Under the pieces are notes generated by a model. It saw nothing but the letters and a program-made list of their open reading frames with translations, was not told where the DNA came from and ran no database searches. From positions 1,116,001 through 1,180,000 of the forward strand of contig CP159990.1 of NCBI GenBank assembly GCA_040702975.1: 64,000 nucleotides of DNA, read 5' to 3'. Numbering within the stretch: the first letter of the stretch is position 1; each line of letters opens with the position of its first letter. The position numbers and the translations under genes were made by a program. Of this stretch, positions 50,618 to 59,609 are shown piece after piece. This DNA comes from Roseburia hominis (GTDB lineage Bacteria; Bacillota; Clostridia; Lachnospirales; Lachnospiraceae).

Positions 50618-51856
50618 ATGAAACGAAGAGTAGTAATAACAGGGCTTGGCGCCGTGACGCCTGTCGGAAACACGGTAGATGAGTTCTGGGACAGTATCAA
50701 GGCCGGAAAGGTCGGAATTGGAGAGATCACCAAATTTGACACGACGGATTATAAAGTGAAAATCGCGGCGGAGGTCAAAGGATTCGCAGCGAAGGAACGA
50801 ATGGATTTCAAAGCGGCGAAGCGAATGGAGCCGTTTTCCCAGTATGCGGTTGCGGCAGCAAAGGAGGCGTGCGAGGACGCCGGATTTGACATTTCTGCAG
50901 AAGACCCTTATCGCTGCGGCGTGATCATTGGTTCCGGTATCGGAAGCCTCCAGCAGATCGAGAAGCAATACACTACGATCCTGGAAAAAGGGCCGGGGAG
51001 AGTAAATCCCCTGATGGTGCCGCTGATGATCTCGAATATGGCTGCGGGAAATGTATCGATTCAGCTTGGGCTTAAGGGAAAATGCACCAATGTAGTCACG
51101 GCCTGTGCGACCGGAACGAACTGTATCGGGGACGCGTACCGTGCGATTCAGTACGGTGATGCGGAGGTGATGTTTGCAGGCGGAACGGAAAGCTGTATCT
51201 GTCCGACGGGAATCGCCGGATTTACGGCACTCACGGCACTGACCACAAGCAATGACCCAGGGCGGGCTTCGATTCCGTTTGATAAGGACCGCGGCGGCTT
51301 CGTGTTAGGAGAAGGAGCGGGCGTTGTGGTTCTGGAGGAGCTGGAACATGCGAGACGAAGAGGCGCAAGGATCTATGCGGAGCTTTCCGGGTACGGTTCT
51401 ACCGGAGATGCCTTTCATATTACTTCGCCGGCGGAAGACGGAAGCGGTGCGGCAAAAGCGATGGAGTACGCCATGAACGAGGCGGGGATCAGTCCCCGGG
51501 AAGTGCAATATATCAATGCACACGGAACCGGCACGCATCATAACGATCTGTTTGAGACCTATGCCATTAAGAAGGCCTTCGGCGATGCGGCATACGATGT
51601 GGTCATTAATTCGACGAAATCAATGATTGGTCATCTGCTGGGCGCTGCCGGAGCCGTGGAGTGTGTGGCCTGCGTGAAGTCGATCCAGGACGGATTCATT
51701 CATCAGACGGTGGGAACGGAAGTGGCAGATGAAGAGTGCGATCTTAATTACGCGATCGGTGCGCCTGTCGAGAAGGAAATCCGGTATGCAATGAGTAATT
51801 CGTTGGGATTTGGTGGGCACAATGCGACACTATTACTTAGGAAATATGAAGAATAG
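50618..51856 (+). CDS. fabF: beta-ketoacyl-ACP synthase II
   Basis: The 412-residue elongating condensing enzyme shows the Cys-His-His triad: TACATGTNCIGDAYRAIQYGDAEVMFAGG (Cys nucleophile; here VVTACATGT), YINAHGTGTHHNDLFETYAIKKAFG, and STKSMIGHLLGAAGAVECVACVKSI. The C terminus NSLGFGGHNATLLLRKYEE is typical. ATG 50618 follows GGAGTG; an in-frame TTG 36 bases earlier is less likely. It lies 46 bases after fabG and 11 before accB. Confidence 0.95.
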   Translation: MKRRVVITGLGAVTPVGNTVDEFWDSIKAGKVGIGEITKFDTTDYKVKIAAEVKGFAAKERMDFKAAKRMEPFSQYAVAAAKEACEDAGFDISAEDPYRCGVIIGSGIGSLQQIEKQYTTILEKGPGRVNPLMVPLMISNMAAGNVSIQLGLKGKCTNVVTACATGTNCIGDAYRAIQYGDAEVMFAGGTESCICPTGIAGFTALTALTTSNDPGRASIPFDKDRGGFVLGEGAGVVVLEELEHARRRGARIYAELSGYGSTGDAFHITSPAEDGSGAAKAMEYAMNEAGISPREVQYINAHGTGTHHNDLFETYAIKKAFGDAAYDVVINSTKSMIGHLLGAAGAVECVACVKSIQDGFIHQTVGTEVADEECDLNYAIGAPVEKEIRYAMSNSLGFGGHNATLLLRKYEE

Positions 51857-51867
51857 AGGGATAGTAA

Positions 51868-52323
51868 ATGGAACTGGAGAATTTAGTAACCTTGATCCAG
51901 AAGGTCTCCGAGTCCGAGCTGACCGGATTCCAGTATGAGACAGATGAATTTACACTGAAGATTCAGAAGGAAAAAGCGGCCGCTCCGCTGGTGGGCAGTG
52001 CAGTGGTGCAGGCGGAAGGTATTTCACAAAAGATGGAAAATGCTCCGGCGGCTACGGAAAATGCCGGGAACAATCAAAGCGGGAAGAACGGGAATCTCGT
52101 AAAATCTCCGCTGGTAGGAACCTTTTATGCGGCACCTTCCGAGGAGGCCGAGCCGTTTGTGGCAGTGGGAGACACTGTGAAGAAAGGGCAGGTCATCGCG
52201 ATTGTGGAGGCGATGAAGCTGATGAACGACATCGAAAGTGATGTCGACGGTACCGTGACGGAGGTTCTGGTGAAAAATGGCGAAGCGGTGGAGTATGGGC
52301 AGCCATTGTTCCGGGTTGAGTAA
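51868..52323 (+). CDS. accB: biotin carboxyl carrier protein of acetyl-CoA carboxylase
   Basis: The 151-residue protein has an N-terminal helix ([35 protein letters not shown]), an Ala-rich linker (residues 35-75), and a C-terminal biotinyl domain with [39 protein letters not shown], where the Lys of EAMKL carries biotin. It links the biotin carboxylase and the carboxyltransferase encoded in the same operon. GAGGGATAG precedes the ATG. Confidence 0.95.
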   Translation: MELENLVTLIQKVSESELTGFQYETDEFTLKIQKEKAAAPLVGSAVVQAEGISQKMENAPAATENAGNNQSGKNGNLVKSPLVGTFYAAPSEEAEPFVAVGDTVKKGQVIAIVEAMKLMNDIESDVDGTVTEVLVKNGEAVEYGQPLFRVE

Positions 52324-52340
52324 GTGGGAGTAAGGAAAAT

Positions 52341-52769
52341 ATGAAACATTTAGGAATAACAGAGATTAAAGAAATAATCCCTCACCGCCACCCCTTCCTG
52401 TTGGTGGATTATATCGAAGATTATGAGCCGGGAGAATATGCGGTAGGGTATAAATGTGTGACATACCGGGAGGATTTTTTTGCGGGGCATTTCCCGCAGG
52501 AGCCGGTGATGCCGGGGGTGCTGATCGTGGAGGCGCTTGCGCAGACAGGCGCGGTCGCGGTACTTACGCAGGAAGAATATAAAGGGAAATTGGGATACTT
52601 TGGTGGAATCAAGAATTGTAAATTCCGCAGGAAGGTGGTCCCGGGAGATAAATTGCGTCTGGAGACGAAGATTACCCGTCAGAAGGGACCGCTTGTCATC
52701 GGAGAGGCAGTCGCGACGGTGGATGGCGAAGTGGCGGTCCGGGCAGAATTATCATTGATGATTGGATAG
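52341..52769 (+). CDS. fabZ: 3-hydroxyacyl-ACP dehydratase
   Basis: This 142-residue hot-dog-fold enzyme removes water from 3-hydroxyacyl-ACP. The active-site His is in [27 protein letters not shown] and the Glu in [23 protein letters not shown]. The end [41 protein letters not shown] is typical. It lies 17 bases after accB. No FabN/FabM-type isomerase is visible here, so the window does not show how unsaturated fatty acids are made. Confidence 0.95.
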   Translation: MKHLGITEIKEIIPHRHPFLLVDYIEDYEPGEYAVGYKCVTYREDFFAGHFPQEPVMPGVLIVEALAQTGAVAVLTQEEYKGKLGYFGGIKNCKFRRKVVPGDKLRLETKITRQKGPLVIGEAVATVDGEVAVRAELSLMIG

Positions 52770-52778
52770 GTGGAGTGC

Positions 52779-54155
52779 ATGATTAAGAAAGTATTAATTG
52801 CCAACCGGGGAGAGATCGCGGTGCGGATTATTCGGGCGTGCAGAGAGATGGGAATTGAGACGGTGGCCGTCTATTCGGAGGCGGACCGTGAGGCGCTTCA
52901 TACCCAGCTTGCCGATGAAGCGATCTGTATTGGCCCACCGCCCGCGAAAGAAAGTTATCTGGACATGGAACGAATCATCAGCGCGACGATCGTTTCCGGG
53001 GCGGACGCCATTCACCCGGGTTTTGGATTTTTGTCGGAGAACAGCAAATTTGCCCGGCTATGCGCCCAGTGCAATATTATTTTTATCGGGCCGGGGGCCG
53101 ATATCATTCAGGCTCTGGGAAATAAATCGGAGGCAAGGGCGACCATGGAGGCGGCAGGGGTTCCCGTGATTCCGGGAAGCAAAAAGCCGCTGGCAGATGC
53201 ATTGGAGGGCAGGCGGATCGCGGAAATGGTCGGCTATCCGGTCATCGTAAAAGCGGCCCTCGGGGGCGGCGGAAAGGGAATGCGCGTGGCCGAAGGGCCG
53301 GAAGAATTCGAACACGCATTTCAGACGGCGAGTAAGGAGGCTCTGGCGGCATTCGGAGACGGAACCATGTATCTGGAACATTTCGTGCAGCACCCGAAGC
53401 ATATAGAATTCCAGATTCTGGCGGATAAGTACGGAAATGTAATCCAGCTTGGAGAGAGGGACTGTTCCATTCAGAGGAACCATCAGAAAATGATAGAAGA
53501 ATCCCCCTGCGCAGTCATTTCCCCGAAGCTGCGCGCCAAGATGGGCGAAGCGGCGGTGAGAGCGGCAAAGGCGGCACATTATGAAAATGCAGGGACGATA
53601 GAATTTCTGCTGGAGAAGACGGGGAAGTTCTATTTTATGGAGATGAATACCCGGATACAGGTGGAGCACCCGGTCACAGAGTGGGTGACAGGAATTGATT
53701 TGATCAAAGAGCAGATTCGGATCGCGGACGGCCACAGACTGTCATACGCGCAGGAGGACGTGCAGATCAAGGGGCACGCGATCGAGTGTCGGATCAATGC
53801 GGAAAATCCGGTGAGGGGATTTCGTCCCTGTCCGGGAACGATCACGGATATATATCTGCCGGGAGGCAAGGGAGTACGGATTGATTCCGCCATTTACAGC
53901 GGCTACACGGTACCGCCTTACTATGATAATATGCTGGCGAAGCTGATCGTGTTTGCGAAAAGCCGCGCGGAGGCAATCATGAAGATGCGAAGTGTATTAG
54001 GCGAAGTGATTATTGAAGGAATCGATACGAACGTAGATTATCAATATGAGATACTGAACCACCCGGATTATCAGACGGGTGATTTTGATATTGAATTTAT
54101 CGCAGACAAGGAGCAGGAACTGCTCCACGCGGTAAATGTAGGAGTAGAAAGGTAG
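52779..54155 (+). CDS. accC: biotin carboxylase of acetyl-CoA carboxylase
   Basis: The 458-residue ATP-grasp enzyme carboxylates biotin on AccB. It shows IKKVLIANRGEIAVRIIRACREMGIETVAVYSEADREALH, the ATP loop IVKAALGGGGKGMRVAEGPEEF, ERDCSIQRNHQKMIEESPC, FYFMEMNTRIQVEHPVTEWVTGIDLI and the end HAIECRINAENPVRGFRPCPGTI. GGTGGAGTG precedes ATG 52779; GTG 52770 is also in frame. The gene lies 9 bases after fabZ, followed by the fused carboxyltransferase. Confidence 0.96.
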   Translation: MIKKVLIANRGEIAVRIIRACREMGIETVAVYSEADREALHTQLADEAICIGPPPAKESYLDMERIISATIVSGADAIHPGFGFLSENSKFARLCAQCNIIFIGPGADIIQALGNKSEARATMEAAGVPVIPGSKKPLADALEGRRIAEMVGYPVIVKAALGGGGKGMRVAEGPEEFEHAFQTASKEALAAFGDGTMYLEHFVQHPKHIEFQILADKYGNVIQLGERDCSIQRNHQKMIEESPCAVISPKLRAKMGEAAVRAAKAAHYENAGTIEFLLEKTGKFYFMEMNTRIQVEHPVTEWVTGIDLIKEQIRIADGHRLSYAQEDVQIKGHAIECRINAENPVRGFRPCPGTITDIYLPGGKGVRIDSAIYSGYTVPPYYDNMLAKLIVFAKSRAEAIMKMRSVLGEVIIEGIDTNVDYQYEILNHPDYQTGDFDIEFIADKEQELLHAVNVGVER

Positions 54156-54192
54156 GACCTGGATCGGCAGACAGAAGCGGGAGTGAAGAAGA

Positions 54193-56115
54193 ATGAAATT
54201 AGCGAATATGTTCAAAAAGACCAACCGTAAAAATTATATTTCTCTGACCGGAGAGCAGGAGACTTATGCGCAGAAGGAAGAGGAAGGAGCCGAGGGCGTG
54301 GGGGCGGGAAATGAAATGCTTCCGGAGGTGCCGGAAGGTCTTCTCAGGAAATGTAACGCCTGCAAGGCGGCAATCCTGACGGACGATGTGAAAAAGGGGT
54401 ATTATATTTGCCCGAAATGCCACAATTATTTTCGGGTCCACGCTATGCGCCGGATCGAGATGGTGGCGGACGCGGGGACTTTTGAGGAGTGGGATACAGG
54501 GCTTGCTTCCGGTAATCCGCTGCATTATAAAGGATACGAGGAGAAGCTGCATTCGCTCCGGGAAAAGACCGGGCTTGATGAGGCGGTCGTCACCGGCCAG
54601 GCTGAGGTAAGTGGAAATAAGGTCGTGCTTGCCGTGTGCGACGGGCGTTTTATGATGGCGAGCATGGGGTGGGTGGTAGGAGAAAAAATTACCCGCGCCG
54701 TGGAAAAAGCTACGGAAAAAAGGCTCCCGGTACTTATTTTTGCCTGCTCCGGCGGCGCCAGAATGCAGGAGGGGATTCATTCCCTGATGCAGATGGCAAA
54801 AACGGCGGCGGCTTTAAAACGTCATCACGATGCCGGTTGTCTTTACATCAGTGTGCTGACAGACCCGACGACCGGCGGCGTGACGGCCAGCTTTGCCATG
54901 TTAGGAGATGTGATCCTGGCAGAACCGGGGGCGCTGATCGGATTTGCGGGGCCTCGGGTCATTGAGCAGACGATCGGGCAGAAGCTGCCACAGGGATTTC
55001 AGAGGGCGGAATTCCTGTTGGAGCACGGTTTTGTGGACCGGATTGTGGAAAGAGAAAAGCTTAAGACGGTATTGTCGGAGATTCTTTGTATGTCGGCTGG
55101 GACTAAGGGGCCCAAAAAGGGCGAAAGCCGGGGAGTGAAGTGTTCGCAAGAGAATGACAGGCAGAAGGCAGAAGAAACTCAGGATTATGCGAAACTGAAG
55201 GGAGAACAGCTTGTAGCCGGCGGGAAAATGGAGTCTCATGTGGCGGACAGACAAAAGGTAAAGCAGGGCCAAAAGAGCCTGGCGGCGAATATATCTGTGA
55301 AAAAAGGAAAGAAGATCAAAGCACAGACACTGACGCTTTCTGCCTGGGAGCGGGTACAGAAATCCCGTCTTAAGGACCGTCCGGTGGGGAAAGACTATAT
55401 AGAGGCATTATTTTCGGATTTTATCGAATTTCACGGGGACAGATATTTTGGAGATGACAAAGCGATCATAGGCGGAATCGCACGGTTTCACGGGCAGCCG
55501 GTGACCGTGATCGCGCAGGCGAAGGGGAAGTGTACCAAAGAGAATATTGAGCGTAACTTTGGAATGCCATCACCGGAAGGCTATCGAAAAGCGCTCAGGC
55601 TTATGAAGCAGGCGGAGAAATTTTCCCGCCCGGTCCTTTGTTTTGTGGACACTCCGGGGGCATTTTGCGGAATGGAAGCGGAAGAAAGAGGACAGGGCGA
55701 GGCCATTGCAAGAAACCTGTTCGAGATGTCTGCCCTAAAGGTTCCGGTGCTTTCGGTGGTAATTGGAGAAGGGGGAAGCGGCGGAGCGCTCGCCATGGCG
55801 GTGGCCGATGAGGTGTGGCTGCTTGAGAATTCTATTTACTCGATTCTGTCGCCGGAAGGATTTGCGAGCATTCTCTGGAAAGACGGAAGCCGTGCCAAAG
55901 AGGCGGCGAAGGTGATGAAGCTGACAGCCTCACATTTGAAGGAGGCCGGGATCGTGGAGAGGGTTCTGCCGGAGCCGGAGCATTTTACGGTGGATACCCT
56001 CGGCGAGGTGACGGGGCCGATGGAAGAATATATAGAAGGCTTTCTGCAAAAATATCTTGCAATGGACGAAGGGGAGTTGGTGCAGAAACGTTACGAACGT
56101 TTTAGGAGCATGTAG
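54193..56115 (+). CDS. accDA: fused acetyl-CoA carboxylase carboxyltransferase, beta plus alpha
   Basis: This 640-residue protein joins AccD and AccA in one chain. The beta part (1-300) has a Cys4 zinc finger (Cys54, Cys57, Cys73, Cys76 in RKCNACKA and ICPKCHNYF), [12 protein letters not shown] and [41 protein letters not shown]. The alpha part (376-640) has [48 protein letters not shown] and [39 protein letters not shown]. Between them is a Lys/Gln-rich linker of about 75 residues with no recognisable fold. It transfers carboxyl from biotin to acetyl-CoA. Fusion is known in some Firmicutes; the linker is long. Confidence 0.94.
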   Translation: MKLANMFKKTNRKNYISLTGEQETYAQKEEEGAEGVGAGNEMLPEVPEGLLRKCNACKAAILTDDVKKGYYICPKCHNYFRVHAMRRIEMVADAGTFEEWDTGLASGNPLHYKGYEEKLHSLREKTGLDEAVVTGQAEVSGNKVVLAVCDGRFMMASMGWVVGEKITRAVEKATEKRLPVLIFACSGGARMQEGIHSLMQMAKTAAALKRHHDAGCLYISVLTDPTTGGVTASFAMLGDVILAEPGALIGFAGPRVIEQTIGQKLPQGFQRAEFLLEHGFVDRIVEREKLKTVLSEILCMSAGTKGPKKGESRGVKCSQENDRQKAEETQDYAKLKGEQLVAGGKMESHVADRQKVKQGQKSLAANISVKKGKKIKAQTLTLSAWERVQKSRLKDRPVGKDYIEALFSDFIEFHGDRYFGDDKAIIGGIARFHGQPVTVIAQAKGKCTKENIERNFGMPSPEGYRKALRLMKQAEKFSRPVLCFVDTPGAFCGMEAEERGQGEAIARNLFEMSALKVPVLSVVIGEGGSGGALAMAVADEVWLLENSIYSILSPEGFASILWKDGSRAKEAAKVMKLTASHLKEAGIVERVLPEPEHFTVDTLGEVTGPMEEYIEGFLQKYLAMDEGELVQKRYERFRSM

Positions 56116-56170
56116 CAGTGGAAGGTGAGACAGGGCAAAACGGTGAGGAAAAACCCGGGAAAGGAAGGAA

Positions 56171-57244
56171 ATGCCAGCAAAATTAGGGTCATGGAATATA
56201 GGAGAGCTTAGAGTAGAAAAACCGATTATACAGGGAGGAATGGGGATTGGGATCAGCCTGTCTTCTCTGGCGGGGGCGGTCGCAAAAGAAGGCGGCGTGG
56301 GGATCATTTCCGCGGCGCAGATTGGATTTCGGGAACCGGATTTTATGGAAAATACGCTGAAGGCAAATCTTCGCGCCATAGGTAAGGAACTTAAAAAAGC
56401 GCGGGAAATAGCGCCGGACGGGATTCTTGGTTTTAATATGATGGTGGCGATGCGCCATTATGGAGAATATGTTAAAGAAGCAGTCAAGGCCGGAGCCGAT
56501 CTGATTATCTCCGGGGCGGGGCTTCCGACAGAGCTTCCGGCGTTTGTGGAGGGGGCGAAAACCAAGATCGCGCCTATCGTATCCTCCGTAAAGTCGGCAA
56601 AAACGATTTTGAAATACTGGGACAGAAAATACGGACGCACTGCGGATCTGGTGGTGATCGAGGGACCTAAGGCCGGCGGACATCTGGGCTTTACCAGGGA
56701 GCAGCTCACCTTATGGGACCAGGAGGATTATGGGCAGGAAATCCGGGGTATCATGCAGGTCGTCCGGGAATATGCGGAAAAATACGGCAGACAGATACCG
56801 GTAGCCCTGGCCGGAGGAATTTACGATGCGAGAGGCGTGGAAGAAGCCACGGAGCTTGGAGCCACGGCGGTTCAGGTTGCAAGCCGGTTCGTCACTACAG
56901 AAGAATGTGATGCGGATATCCGCTATAAAGAAGCATATTTGCAGGCCGGCCCGGAGGATATTCTGATCGTAAAAAGTCCGGTGGGAATGCCGGGACGCGC
57001 GATTCGCAACCCCTTCATCGAGCGTGTCATGACGGGAGAGCGGAAGGCGCCGGAAAGGTGCGTCAGGTGCTTAAGATCCTGTAATCCCGCCGAAACGCCG
57101 TACTGTATTACCGAGGCGCTGATTAATGCAGCTCAGGGAAATGTCGATGAGGCACTTTTGTTCTGTGGAGTCGAGGCGTATCGGGCGAAAAAAATAGAGA
57201 CAGTGAAAGAAGTGATTGATTCTTTGACGGCCTGCTGTGTATAA
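56171..57244 (+). CDS. nitronate monooxygenase-like flavoprotein
   Basis: The 357-residue FMN protein is a TIM barrel related to FabK and 2-nitropropane dioxygenase. It shows EKPIIQGGMGIGISLSSLAGAVAKEGGVGIIS, LGFNMMVAMRHYGEYVKEAVKAGADLIISGAGLP, IEGPKAGGHLGFTREQL (FMN site with the His seen in nitronate monooxygenases) and PVALAGGIYDARGVEEATELGATAVQVASRFVTTEEC. The C terminus carries a cysteine cluster (CVRCLRSCNPAETPYC) that might bind iron-sulfur. Its place after fab genes suggests a lipid-related role, but it may simply detoxify nitroalkanes. GGAAGGAA precedes the ATG. Confidence 0.83.
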   Translation: MPAKLGSWNIGELRVEKPIIQGGMGIGISLSSLAGAVAKEGGVGIISAAQIGFREPDFMENTLKANLRAIGKELKKAREIAPDGILGFNMMVAMRHYGEYVKEAVKAGADLIISGAGLPTELPAFVEGAKTKIAPIVSSVKSAKTILKYWDRKYGRTADLVVIEGPKAGGHLGFTREQLTLWDQEDYGQEIRGIMQVVREYAEKYGRQIPVALAGGIYDARGVEEATELGATAVQVASRFVTTEECDADIRYKEAYLQAGPEDILIVKSPVGMPGRAIRNPFIERVMTGERKAPERCVRCLRSCNPAETPYCITEALINAAQGNVDEALLFCGVEAYRAKKIETVKEVIDSLTACCV

Positions 57245-57329
57245 TAGAAGAAAGGAATCGGAAACGGTTTGGGATTTCTGAAATGTTTCTGCGATTTCAC
57301 AGGAGATACATCAAAGAGGGAGAACACGC

Positions 57330-57770
57330 GTGGACAAATACGAAAGCATCAATAATTTATTCGTTCATCTGTTTAATGACATTCTGGAACTGGAGGAGAG
57401 GGCAGTCATTACGGAGGAATTCAAGGATCTGACCAATAATGATATGCATATTATAGAAGCAATCGGACTCGGCGAGGGGAATCATATGTCGGCGATAGCC
57501 CGGAGGTTGGGGATCACGGTGGGTTCTCTTACCACCTCCATGAACAGTCTGGTAAATAAAAAATATGTGGTTCGTGAGCGCAGCGAGATTGACCGCCGGG
57601 TAGTGAATATCCGTTTGAGCAGCAAGGGTGTGAAGGCGTATCACCATCACGCGAATTTTCATAAAGAGATGGTGGAGGCCGTGGTGGCGAGTATGCCGGA
57701 GGAGGAGATACCGGTGCTGGAGAAGGCGCTGGACGGGATCTATCGGTTTTTCAAATCTTATAAGAAATAA
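57330..57770 (+). CDS. MarR family regulator, FabT-like
   Basis: The 146-residue winged-helix protein has the MarR core: LTNNDMHIIEAIGLGEGNHMSAIARRLGITVGSLTTSMNSLVNKKYVVRERSEIDRRVVNIRLSSKGVKAYHHH. FabT, a MarR protein, represses fab genes with acyl-ACP as co-repressor in streptococci. The gene lies at the end of the fab operon and a FabT-box-like palindrome is on the operon promoter, so a FabT role is the best guess. The start is GTG 57330 with GAGGGAGAA 8 bases upstream. A terminator follows. Confidence 0.85.
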   Translation: MDKYESINNLFVHLFNDILELEERAVITEEFKDLTNNDMHIIEAIGLGEGNHMSAIARRLGITVGSLTTSMNSLVNKKYVVRERSEIDRRVVNIRLSSKGVKAYHHHANFHKEMVEAVVASMPEEEIPVLEKALDGIYRFFKSYKK

Positions 57771-57778
57771 TGGATTGA

Positions 57779-57810
57779 GGAGCAGACCTGGGTGGCCTGC
57801 TCCGTTTTAT
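57779..57810 (+). terminator. terminator at the end of the fab operon
   Basis: GGAGCAG (57779-57785) pairs with CTGCTCC (57797-57803), followed by GTTTTATTT. It starts 8 bases after the MarR stop. Confidence 0.85.
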
Positions 57811-57841
57811 TTCATAGGAAAGTGCGAGAGCGCATTCTATT

Positions 57842-58561
57842 TTATACATGAATCTGAGACAGCACTTGTCCGATCGGTTCATGGATCACAAGGTTTGCGC
57901 CGACCTCCCGGGCAGCCTCATCTTTATTGATAACGACCAGGTATTTCCCGCGGAAATAGTCGATAAATCCGGCGGCCGGATAAACCACAAGAGAGGTCCC
58001 GCCGATGATCAGCATGTCAGCTTCGGCAATCGCGCGGACGCTCTTCTGAATGATCGTGCTATCAAGGCCCTCTTCATATAGGACGACATCCGGGCGCACG
58101 GTTCCGCCGCAGCTGCATTTGGGGATACCGTCTGCATGTTTAACATAAGCGGCATCGTAGGTCTCGCCGCAGCGCATACAGTAGTTCCGGTGAATGCTGC
58201 CGTGCAGCTCCAGTACATTCTTGCTTCCGGCAGCCTGATGCAGCCCGTCAATATTCTGCGTAATGACGGCCGCAAGCTTGCCTGCTGCTTCCAGCTCGGC
58301 CAGCTTCAGGTGGGCCGGATTCGGCTTAGCATCTAAAAACATCATTTTTTCTTTATAGAAATCATAAAATTCATCGGTATGTTTCATGAAAAAAGAATGA
58401 CTTACAATTTGTTCAGGAGAGAATTTGTAATTTTGGCGGTACAGTCCGTCCGCACTTCGGAAATCCGGGATATTGCTCTCGGTGGAAACGCCGGCCCCGC
58501 CAAAGAAAACGATACGGTTGCTTTCATCAATCATTTGCTGTAATTTATCGATTGCATTCAT
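57842..58561 (-). CDS. cobB: NAD-dependent protein deacylase (sirtuin)
   Basis: The 239-residue sirtuin removes acetyl or acyl groups from lysines using NAD. It shows FFGGAGVSTESNIPDFRSADGLY, the ITQNIDGLHQAAGSKNVLELHGSIHRNYC segment with the catalytic His, a zinc site (Cys in NYCMRCGE and PKCSCGGTVRPDVVLYEE) and IIGGTSLVVYPAAGFIDYF. Residues that would mark a pure desuccinylase (the Tyr/Arg pair) are not evident, so deacetylation is likely. AAGGAGGATAT precedes the ATG. It is convergent with the fab operon and divergent from the YitT gene. Confidence 0.92.
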   Translation of the reverse strand: MNAIDKLQQMIDESNRIVFFGGAGVSTESNIPDFRSADGLYRQNYKFSPEQIVSHSFFMKHTDEFYDFYKEKMMFLDAKPNPAHLKLAELEAAGKLAAVITQNIDGLHQAAGSKNVLELHGSIHRNYCMRCGETYDAAYVKHADGIPKCSCGGTVRPDVVLYEEGLDSTIIQKSVRAIAEADMLIIGGTSLVVYPAAGFIDYFRGKYLVVINKDEAAREVGANLVIHEPIGQVLSQIHV

Positions 58562-58651
58562 GGGATATCCTCCTTATTATTTGTTACTATTGTTTTAGCA
58601 TATTGCGGGGGCAAAGGAAAGAGAAAATCGTGAAGTCTGTGAAAAAAATCC

Positions 58652-58680
58652 TTGTTCTTCCTGCCCTGCGCGAGTATACT
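58652..58680 (+). promoter_or_regulatory. promoter of the YitT unit
   Basis: TTGTTC (58652-58657), 17 bases, TATACT (58675-58680). Confidence 0.65.
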
Positions 58681-58733
58681 AAAATAGGTGAAATTTCTAC
58701 GGTATGAGAATCATTGAAGGGAGAACAAAGGAA

Positions 58734-59609
58734 ATGAAGGAGTTCAATTTGAAGAACCTGTTTATGGTGCTTTTGGGAAATACTATTTACGCATTAGGGG
58801 TAGTCGTATTTATCCTTCCCAGTGGTATGATTACAGGAGGAACGACGGGAATCGCGCTGGCGGTAGAGCATTTTTTCGGCCTTCCGGTCCATACGTTTGT
58901 TTTGATATTTAATACCGTCATGTTCGTGCTTGGCGCAGCGGTGCTGGGAAAAAAATTTGCACTTACTACATTGGTCAGCACATTCTATTATCCGATTATT
59001 CTTGGCGTGTTCGAGCGTTTTCCGGTACTGGAGACGATTACCAGTGACAGAATGCTCTCCACGATCTGCAGCGGTTTGATGATCGGATTTGCCATCGGGA
59101 TCGTGATTCGTGCGGGTGCCTCTACCGGTGGTATGGATATTCCGCCGCTGGTGTTGAATAAAAAATTCGGTCTTCCGGTATCGGTTATGCTATATGTGTT
59201 TGATTTTACCATTCTGATCGCACAGATGTTGTTTTCCAATACGGAGCAGATCATATATGGTATTCTGCTGGTCATGATCTATACGGTCGTGCTGGATAAG
59301 GTTATGCTTCTGGGACTTTCTAAAACGCAGGTGAGCATCGTTTCTGAGAAATATGAGGAATTGAATCATTTGATTCAGGAAAAACTGGATAGAGGTACGA
59401 CTCTGATCTATACGCAGACGGGGTACTTAAGAGAAGAGCAGAAGATGCTTATGACAGTGGTGAGTAACCGTGAACTGGTAAAGCTGAATCAGTTGGTTCA
59501 GGAGGTAGACCCCAATGCATTCATGATTATCGGCCATGTAAATGAGGTGAAAGGACGTGGCTTTACTACACAGAAAGAATACAGAAAAGAAACAGGCAAA
59601 AATGAGTAA
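58734..59609 (+). CDS. YitT family membrane protein
   Basis: The 291-residue protein has a membrane domain of five or six segments (NLFMVLLGNTIYALGVVVFILPSGMITGGTTGIALAVEHFFGLPV...GFAIGIVIRAGASTGGMDIPPLVLNKKFGLPV) and a cytoplasmic DUF2179 domain (SKTQVSIVSEKYEELNHLIQEKLDRGTTLIYTQTGYLREEQKMLMTVVSNRELVKLNQLVQEVDPNAFMII). The transported substrate is not established. ATG 58734 is chosen because AAAGGAA lies 3 bases upstream and AAGGGAG is further upstream. It overlaps the next gene by 8 bases. Confidence 0.88.
   Translation: MKEFNLKNLFMVLLGNTIYALGVVVFILPSGMITGGTTGIALAVEHFFGLPVHTFVLIFNTVMFVLGAAVLGKKFALTTLVSTFYYPIILGVFERFPVLETITSDRMLSTICSGLMIGFAIGIVIRAGASTGGMDIPPLVLNKKFGLPVSVMLYVFDFTILIAQMLFSNTEQIIYGILLVMIYTVVLDKVMLLGLSKTQVSIVSEKYEELNHLIQEKLDRGTTLIYTQTGYLREEQKMLMTVVSNRELVKLNQLVQEVDPNAFMIIGHVNEVKGRGFTTQKEYRKETGKNE

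Noticed and set aside
56171..57244. Second enoyl-ACP reductase FabK
   Set aside because: The segments around the FMN site and the C-terminal cysteine cluster fit nitronate monooxygenase-like proteins better, and a full FabK is already encoded in the operon.
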